Positions 13,539-16,488 of a stretch of DNA of 16,488 nucleotides are shown in pieces (position 1 is the first letter of the stretch; each line of letters opens with the position of its first letter). Under the pieces are notes generated by a model that was not told the DNA's origin, searched no databases, and was given only the letters and a program-made list of their open reading frames with translations. The DNA comes from JAOUEA01 sp041287635 (GTDB lineage Bacteria; Actinomycetota; UBA4738; HRBIN12): positions 1 to 16,488 of the forward strand of contig JBGGNG010000062.1 of NCBI GenBank assembly GCA_041287635.1. The letters are read 5' to 3'. The translations under genes were made by a program, and so were the position numbers.

Positions 13539-14144
13539 ATGACCCACACGATCGCCGTGGTCGACTACGGCTCCGGCAACCTGCACTCCGTCTCGCGCGC
13601 GATCGCGCGCGTGGGCGGCAGCGCGCTCGTGACGCGCGACGCCGGCGAGATCGCGGCGGCCGACGCCCTCGTAATCCCCGGCGTCGGTCACTTCGGCGCG
13701 TGCATGCGCGCGATCTGTCATCACGGCATGGATCGGGCGATCGCGGACTTCCGCGCGACCGGTCGGCAGGTCTTCGGCGTCTGCGTCGGCATGCAGGTGC
13801 TCTTCGAGGGGAGCGACGAGGATCCGGAGCCCGGCCTCGGGGTGCTGCCAGGGTTGGTCGGACGCCTCGAAGGCAACGTGAAGGTGCCCCACATGGGATG
13901 GAACACGACGACCTGGACGTCGCCACACCCGTTCGTCGACGGCCTGCCCGACGACACGCGCTTCTACTTCGTGCACTCGTACGCGCCACCGGTCACCGAC
14001 CACACCGTGGCGACCACGACCTACGGTGGCGACTTCTCGGCTGCGGTCGCTCGCGACAACGTCTTCGCCACACAGTTCCACCCGGAGAAGTCCGGCGACG
14101 CCGGCCTGCACGTGTACGAGCGCTTCGTGGGGTCGCTCGCATGA
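13539..14144 (+). CDS. hisH: imidazole glycerol phosphate synthase, glutaminase subunit
   Basis: A 201-residue class I glutamine amidotransferase. It releases ammonia from glutamine and channels it to HisF. The catalytic triad is visible: C82 in GVCVGMQ (80-86), H181 and E183 in QFHPEKSG (179-186). VDYGSGNLHSV at 8-18 and the PGVGHFG oxyanion region at 47-53 are characteristic. The ATG at 13539 is preceded by AGAGGA (13528-13533) at 5-base spacing, one of the clearest ribosome-binding sites in the operon; it fits the 13-base gap after hisB, where coupling by overlap is not possible. The stop overlaps hisA by ATGA. Confidence 0.97.
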   Translation: MTHTIAVVDYGSGNLHSVSRAIARVGGSALVTRDAGEIAAADALVIPGVGHFGACMRAICHHGMDRAIADFRATGRQVFGVCVGMQVLFEGSDEDPEPGLGVLPGLVGRLEGNVKVPHMGWNTTTWTSPHPFVDGLPDDTRFYFVHSYAPPVTDHTVATTTYGGDFSAAVARDNVFATQFHPEKSGDAGLHVYERFVGSLA

Positions 14145-14842
14145 TCGTGATCCCCGCGATCGACCTACGCGGCGGGCGAGCCGTGCGCCTGATGCAAGGC
14201 GACCCCGACGCCGAGACGACGTACGCGGCCGACCCCGTCGAGGTCGCCGTGCGCTTCCAGGAGGAAGGCGCCCGGCGCCTGCACGTCGTGGACCTCGACG
14301 CGGCGCTCGGCGACGGGCACAACCACGAACGGGTGGAAGCGATCTGCCGGGCGGTCCAGGTGCCCGTGCAGGTCGGCGGGGGCATCCGATCCAACGATGA
14401 CATCGTCGCGCTGCTCGACGCCGGCGCGAAACGCGTGATCCTCGGCACCGCGGCCGCCACCGACCCGGCGTTCGTCCGGCGGGCGGTGGAGGAACACGCC
14501 GAGGCGATCGTCGTCGCGGTCGATGTCCGTGGCGGTCACGTGATGGTCAAGGGTTGGCAGGAGGAGGGCCCCGCGCTCGATGACGCCCTTCCCGCTCTCG
14601 ACGACGCGGGGGCGCCCCGATACCTGGTGACCTCGATCGCTCGGGACGGCACGCTGAAGGGACCCGACACGAAGCTCTACGAACACATGCTGAAGCTGAC
14701 CCAGACCCCGCTGATCGCGAGCGGCGGCGTCCGTGACGCCGACGATGTCTGGGCGCTGCGCGAACTCGGGTGCGAGGCCGTCGTCACCGGCAAGGCGCTC
14801 TACGAGAAGACCCTGAAGCTCGCCCAGGTGATCAGGGGGTGA
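14141..14842 (+). CDS. hisA: ProFAR isomerase, canonical HisA type
   Basis: A 233-residue TIM-barrel isomerase that opens the ribose ring of ProFAR to make PRFAR, the HisF substrate. The two catalytic aspartates are D8 in PAIDLRGG and D169 in IARDGT; phosphate-binding loops are QVGGGIRS (77-84) and ASGGV near the C-terminus. In the actinobacterial bifunctional enzyme PriA (HisA plus TrpF), the corresponding stretches read LSGGIRDD and DVQxxDGE. Here they read VGGGIRS and DVRGGHVMVKGW, as in single-function HisA. The protein is therefore probably not a PriA, which implies a separate trpF elsewhere if tryptophan is made. The ATG overlaps hisH by 4 bases; hisF follows after 7 bases. Confidence 0.95.
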   Translation: MIVIPAIDLRGGRAVRLMQGDPDAETTYAADPVEVAVRFQEEGARRLHVVDLDAALGDGHNHERVEAICRAVQVPVQVGGGIRSNDDIVALLDAGAKRVILGTAAATDPAFVRRAVEEHAEAIVVAVDVRGGHVMVKGWQEEGPALDDALPALDDAGAPRYLVTSIARDGTLKGPDTKLYEHMLKLTQTPLIASGGVRDADDVWALRELGCEAVVTGKALYEKTLKLAQVIRG

Positions 14843-14849
14843 CCCGGCC

Positions 14850-15617
14850 GTGACCCTCGCCAAACGGATCATGCCGTGCCTCGACGTCGACGCGGGACGC
14901 GTCGTGAAGGGCACGCGGTTCCAAGAGCTGCGCGACGCCGGCGACCCGGTCGAGCTCGCCGCGCACTACGACCGTGAAGGCGGCGACGAGCTGGTCTTCC
15001 TCGACATCACGGCGACGGTCGAGGGCAGAGCCGCCACGCTCGACGTGATCGCCAGGACGGCAGAGCAGGTGTTCATCCCGCTCACGGTCGGCGGCGGCGT
15101 GAAGCGAGACGACGATGCGCACGAGCTGCTCCGCGCCGGAGCCGACAAGGTCGCCGTGAACTCAGCCGCGGTGCGCGACCCCTCGCTGCTCCAACGCTGC
15201 GCGGATCGGTTCGGGACGCAGTGCATGGTGATCGCGATCGACGCGAAGCGGCGGCCCGACGGCGACGGCTGGGAGGTCTTCGTCGATGCCGGCCGCACAC
15301 CCACAGGCCGCGACGCGATCGGGTGGGCCGTCGAGGCGACGACGGAACGAGGTGCCGGGGAGGTGCTGCTCACCTCGATGGATCGTGACGGCACCGGCGA
15401 AGGCTACGACCTCGACCTGGTGCGCTCGATCGCCGGCGAGGTGCGGGTCCCGGTCGTCGCGAGCGGGGGCGCGGGACACCTCGACCACTTCGCCGAGGCG
15501 CTCACCGAGGGACGCGCCGACGCGGTGCTCGCTGCGAGCCGGCTGCACTTCGGCCAGCTTACGATCCGCGAGATCAAGGAGTACCTGCGCGAACGCGACG
15601 TCGAGGTACGGCTGTGA
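14850..15617 (+). CDS. hisF: imidazole glycerol phosphate synthase, cyclase subunit
   Basis: A 255-residue TIM-barrel cyclase that joins ammonia from HisH to PRFAR, giving imidazole glycerol phosphate and AICAR. The catalytic aspartates are D12 in CLDVDAGRVVKG (10-21) and D131 in IAIDAKR (128-134). Phosphate-binding loops are TVGGGVKR (79-86), TSMDRDGTGEGYD and ASGGAGHLDHF. The two (beta/alpha)4 halves typical of HisA/HisF are evident. The GTG start gives the usual length and N-terminus (MTLAKRIMPCLD), while no ATG is near. The TGA overlaps hisI by GTGA. The position right after hisH and hisA is the standard order. Confidence 0.97.
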   Translation: MTLAKRIMPCLDVDAGRVVKGTRFQELRDAGDPVELAAHYDREGGDELVFLDITATVEGRAATLDVIARTAEQVFIPLTVGGGVKRDDDAHELLRAGADKVAVNSAAVRDPSLLQRCADRFGTQCMVIAIDAKRRPDGDGWEVFVDAGRTPTGRDAIGWAVEATTERGAGEVLLTSMDRDGTGEGYDLDLVRSIAGEVRVPVVASGGAGHLDHFAEALTEGRADAVLAASRLHFGQLTIREIKEYLRERDVEVRL

Positions 15618-15994
15618 GCGACGCCGCTCGCCCGACGGGACCCGCCGACCTCGATCGCTCGGCCGTCGACCTCGACTCGCTGCGGTACGACGATCGTGGA
15701 CTGATCCCGGTGATCGCACAGGACGCCGACACCGGCGAGGTGCTGATGCTGGCCTGGGCGAACCACGAGGCGCTCGAGCGCACCCTCACCGAGGGGCGCA
15801 TGGTGTATTGGTCGAGATCGCGACAGGAGCTGTGGCGCAAGGGCGACACGAGCGGCCATGGGCAGCACTGGCAGGAGCTCCGTGTCGATTGCGACGCCGA
15901 TGTGATCGTGGCGCGCATCCACCAGGAGGGGGCGGCCTGTCACACGGGCGAGCGGAGCTGCTTCTTCCGTTCGCTCACGCCTTCCGAAGGCTGA
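15614..15994 (+). CDS. hisI: phosphoribosyl-AMP cyclohydrolase (HisI only, no HisE domain)
   Basis: A 126-residue zinc- and magnesium-dependent enzyme that opens the adenine ring of PR-AMP. Zinc-ligand cysteines are C93, C109 and C116 (VDCDAD, GAACHTG, SCFFR). The aspartates D92, D94 and D96 are the magnesium site. VYWSRSR (64-70) and GDTSGHGQ (77-84) are family blocks. The N-terminal 20 residues are a polar extension. The HisE pyrophosphohydrolase domain, fused in E. coli, is missing, so hisE must be encoded separately; it is not in this window. The GTG overlaps hisF by 4 bases. A 26-base gap follows before hisG. Confidence 0.97.
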   Translation: MSDAARPTGPADLDRSAVDLDSLRYDDRGLIPVIAQDADTGEVLMLAWANHEALERTLTEGRMVYWSRSRQELWRKGDTSGHGQHWQELRVDCDADVIVARIHQEGAACHTGERSCFFRSLTPSEG

Positions 15995-16005
15995 CCGGCG
16001 GCCGG

Positions 16006-16011
16006 TAGACT
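16006..16011 (+). promoter_or_regulatory. candidate -10 box (TAGACT) for leaderless hisG transcript
   Basis: TAGACT fits TAnnnT and ends 9 bases before ATG 16021. A start 7-9 bases downstream would leave almost no leader. No Shine-Dalgarno sequence precedes hisG in the 26-base gap, which agrees with leaderless translation. TTCCGA (15982-15987) is a weak -35 candidate with an 18-base spacer. Confidence 0.45.
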
Positions 16012-16020
16012 CCGACGCCC

Positions 16021-16488
16021 ATGCTCAAGCTCGTGATCCCGAAAGGCTCCCTCGAGGAGCAGACCCTACGGCTGTTCGAGGCTGCAGACCTCACCGTGCG
16101 CCGCTCGTCCAGCCGTGACTACCACGGAAGCGTCGACGACGACCGCATCGAGCGCGTCAGCGTGCTGCGCCCCCAGGAGATCCCGACCTACGTGGCCGAG
16201 GGCTTGTTCGACCTCGGCATCACCGGACAGGACTGGATCGCCGAGACCGGCAGCGACGTCGAGGTGCTCACGAGTCTCAGCTACGCGAAGACCGGCACCG
16301 GCCACGGCACGACGATCGTGCTCGCGGTGCCGAACGAGCACCCCGCGAACAGCGCGAAGGAGATGCCGGCCGGCTCGCGCATCTCGACCGAGTTCGTGCA
16401 GATCACCGAGCGGCATTTCGCCGGTCTCGGCATCCCGGTCAAGGTCGCGTGGAGCTACGGCGCCACCGAGGCGAAGGTGCCCGAGATC
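16021..16488 (+). CDS. hisG: ATP phosphoribosyltransferase, N-terminal part (cut by window end)
   Basis: The first 156 codons of the enzyme that commits ATP and PRPP to histidine synthesis, usually feedback-inhibited by histidine. The start MLKLVIPKGSL, then VSVLRPQEIPTYVAEGLFDLGITGQDWI (46-73, given as separate blocks VSVLRPQEIP, YVAEG and DLGITGQDW), and the SYGATEAKVPE stretch (145-155) are HisG family marks. The frame is open to the window edge and has no stop, so it is partial only because of the window. Whether it carries the C-terminal regulatory ACT-like domain (long form) or needs HisZ (short form) cannot be seen. It stands at the end of the operon behind its own candidate promoter. 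Confidence 0.95.
   Translation, partial: MLKLVIPKGSLEEQTLRLFEAADLTVRRSSSRDYHGSVDDDRIERVSVLRPQEIPTYVAEGLFDLGITGQDWIAETGSDVEVLTSLSYAKTGTGHGTTIVLAVPNEHPANSAKEMPAGSRISTEFVQITERHFAGLGIPVKVAWSYGATEAKVPEI

Noticed and set aside
14141..14842. PriA (bifunctional HisA/TrpF), the default guess for an actinobacterial his operon
   Set aside because: The loop residues VGGGIRS and the DVRGGHVMVKGW stretch match single-function HisA rather than PriA.
1..16488. Mobile elements, CRISPR arrays, tRNA/rRNA genes or horizontally acquired islands
   Set aside because: No transposase, integrase, spaced direct-repeat array, cloverleaf or change of base composition was seen; gene content is housekeeping throughout.

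Overview
The window is a GC-rich, densely packed bacterial segment in which every supported gene lies on the + strand. GTG starts and 4-base GTGA/ATGA overlaps are frequent. Its left half matches the conserved actinobacterial cluster for Ser/Thr phosphorylation and cell-wall growth (fhaA-fhaB-pstP-rodA-pbpA-pknB), and most of its right half is a histidine operon. Together these point to the Actinomycetota. The canonical HisA (not the PriA type), the absence of pknA and the short FhaA suggest a lineage outside the mycobacterial/streptomycete core, possibly a deep or uncultured class; that placement is inference.

Layout. Positions 26-400 encode a small membrane protein of unknown function. Positions 437-7271 encode two FHA-domain phosphopeptide readers, a PP2C phosphatase with one membrane segment, a SEDS glycosyltransferase, its class B PBP partner and a PASTA-domain Ser/Thr kinase. 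These should form one unit that senses wall material through PASTA, phosphorylates targets, reads them through FHA, reverses the mark with PstP, and builds septal or elongation peptidoglycan with RodA/PbpA. Positions 7293-9937 hold a tandem-domain ThyX-like protein translationally coupled to a cytoplasmic beta-lactamase-family serine hydrolase. Positions 10053-10307 encode an HU-family protein with a shortened DNA-binding arm, behind an unusually structured promoter and leader. Two GC hairpins (10333-10394) separate it from the his operon: a 56-residue membrane protein, hisD, hisC, hisB, hisH, hisA, hisF, hisI and the start of hisG, which runs off the window end. hisE and a histidinol-phosphate phosphatase are not in the window.

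The genes are mostly ordinary housekeeping genes. The items most worth a second look are (a) the ThyX-like pseudo-dimer, whose two halves each keep a different half of the ThyX signature; (b) the HU protein missing exactly the six residues of the beta-arm tip; and (c) the sequence before HU, with helically phased CGGAAA hexamers, an inverted repeat over the -10 box and a hairpin that would bury the ribosome-binding site. No RNA genes, mobile elements, CRISPR arrays or prophage genes were seen.
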